A stretch of 62,000 bases of DNA from Apostichopus japonicus. Taxonomy: Eukaryota > Echinodermata > Holothuroidea > Aspidochirotida > Stichopodidae. The notes under the pieces were generated by a model that was not told where the DNA came from, ran no database searches, and saw only the letters and a list, made by a program, of their open reading frames with translations. Made by a program: the position numbers and the translations under genes. Below are positions 61,650 to 62,000 of this stretch, piece by piece. Where the stretch lies: assembly GCF_037975245.1 (NCBI RefSeq), contig NC_092576.1, forward strand, positions 7,022,501-7,084,500, read 5' to 3'. Position 1 is the first letter of the stretch, and every line of letters begins with the position of its first letter.

Positions 61650-62000
61650 TAAGTGTACAGACAATTTCTGTACCATTTCTATTAACTGTTTATCAAAGTC
61701 TCTGTAAAGTGAATCAAAGATCGACTGAATACATCATTAAATAAGAAATCAACCAGTCACCAACCTCTTCTCCGATTTTTTTCTTGATATGTGTTAAAGA
61801 TTTTTATTAGTTCAAGCAGCTGGACTTCGGGAGACACTGGTCAACGTGACACTACAACCAATTTATTAAAACTCATAATTTTTCATTGTATCACTATCAA
61901 TTGATAACATTTTATTGAATTTATCATAAATATTTACATAGAAAATGGTCATTAAACGGGCAATTTTTTATAAAAATCGGTGAGGTGTCCCTTAAACAGC
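61650..62000. other. No gene recognised
   Basis: AT-rich end of the window with no identifiable feature. Confidence 0.5.

Overview
This is an AT-rich animal genomic window, not bacterial. Coding exons are short and joined by GT..AG introns, and most of the DNA is decayed non-LTR retrotransposons, nested TIR elements, fold-back elements, satellites and very long (AT)n and tetranucleotide tracts. The repeat style (CR1-type and Tx1-type LINE debris, hAT-type ends, fold-back elements built from short tandem units) and the death-fold plus beta-propeller genes suggest a marine invertebrate deuterostome, most likely an echinoderm and possibly a sea cucumber. That assignment is inference only.

Layout. 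0.5-1.8 kb: two LINE remnants. 1.8-4.55 kb: one TIR element with a 9-bp target duplication, split by a 5'-truncated CR1-group LINE and a perfect (GCCA)101 tract. 6.75-15.0 kb and 23.9-30.3 kb: two copies of a segmental duplication. Each carries a minus-strand gene (A: exons between 9903 and 14270; B: exons between 26433 and 29666). Both genes encode an N-terminal helical region, possibly an MLKL/HeLo-like four-helix bundle, a short linker, and a C-terminal six-bladed NHL-like propeller in one large exon. Gene A has an extra phase 1-1 exon encoding a probable death effector domain, flanked by 61-bp direct repeats and lacking in gene B. 17.4-18.9 kb: a CR1/jockey-type LINE remnant. 20.4-23.85 kb: AT tracts and a candidate solo LTR. 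30.4-36.8 kb: no recognisable gene. 36.9-44.2 kb: hAT-type ends, two fold-back elements with tandem-repeat arms, an MITE and a LINE 3' end. 45.2-46.1 kb: tandem arrays. 47.5-49 kb: a 0.33-kb direct repeat. 51.1-54.5 kb: a 1.6-kb tandem duplication whose second copy carries an insertion of the same TIR element as at 1.8 kb; the first copy preserves the empty site. 56.8-59.3 kb: an intact 851-codon ORF joining a gypsy-type integrase core, a CXC-like cysteine cluster, a Ulp1-type protease and a PHD-like finger, matching the Ginger1 transposase architecture. 59.7-61.2 kb: two MITE-like elements with clean target duplications.

Working together. Genes A and B look like recently duplicated members of a lineage-specific family. 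The death-fold/4HB/propeller combination is what one would expect of an innate-immune sensor or cell-death adaptor, but no function is shown by the sequence. The Ginger-like protein would be either a live cut-and-paste transposase or a domesticated derivative. Everything else is mobile-element or satellite DNA.
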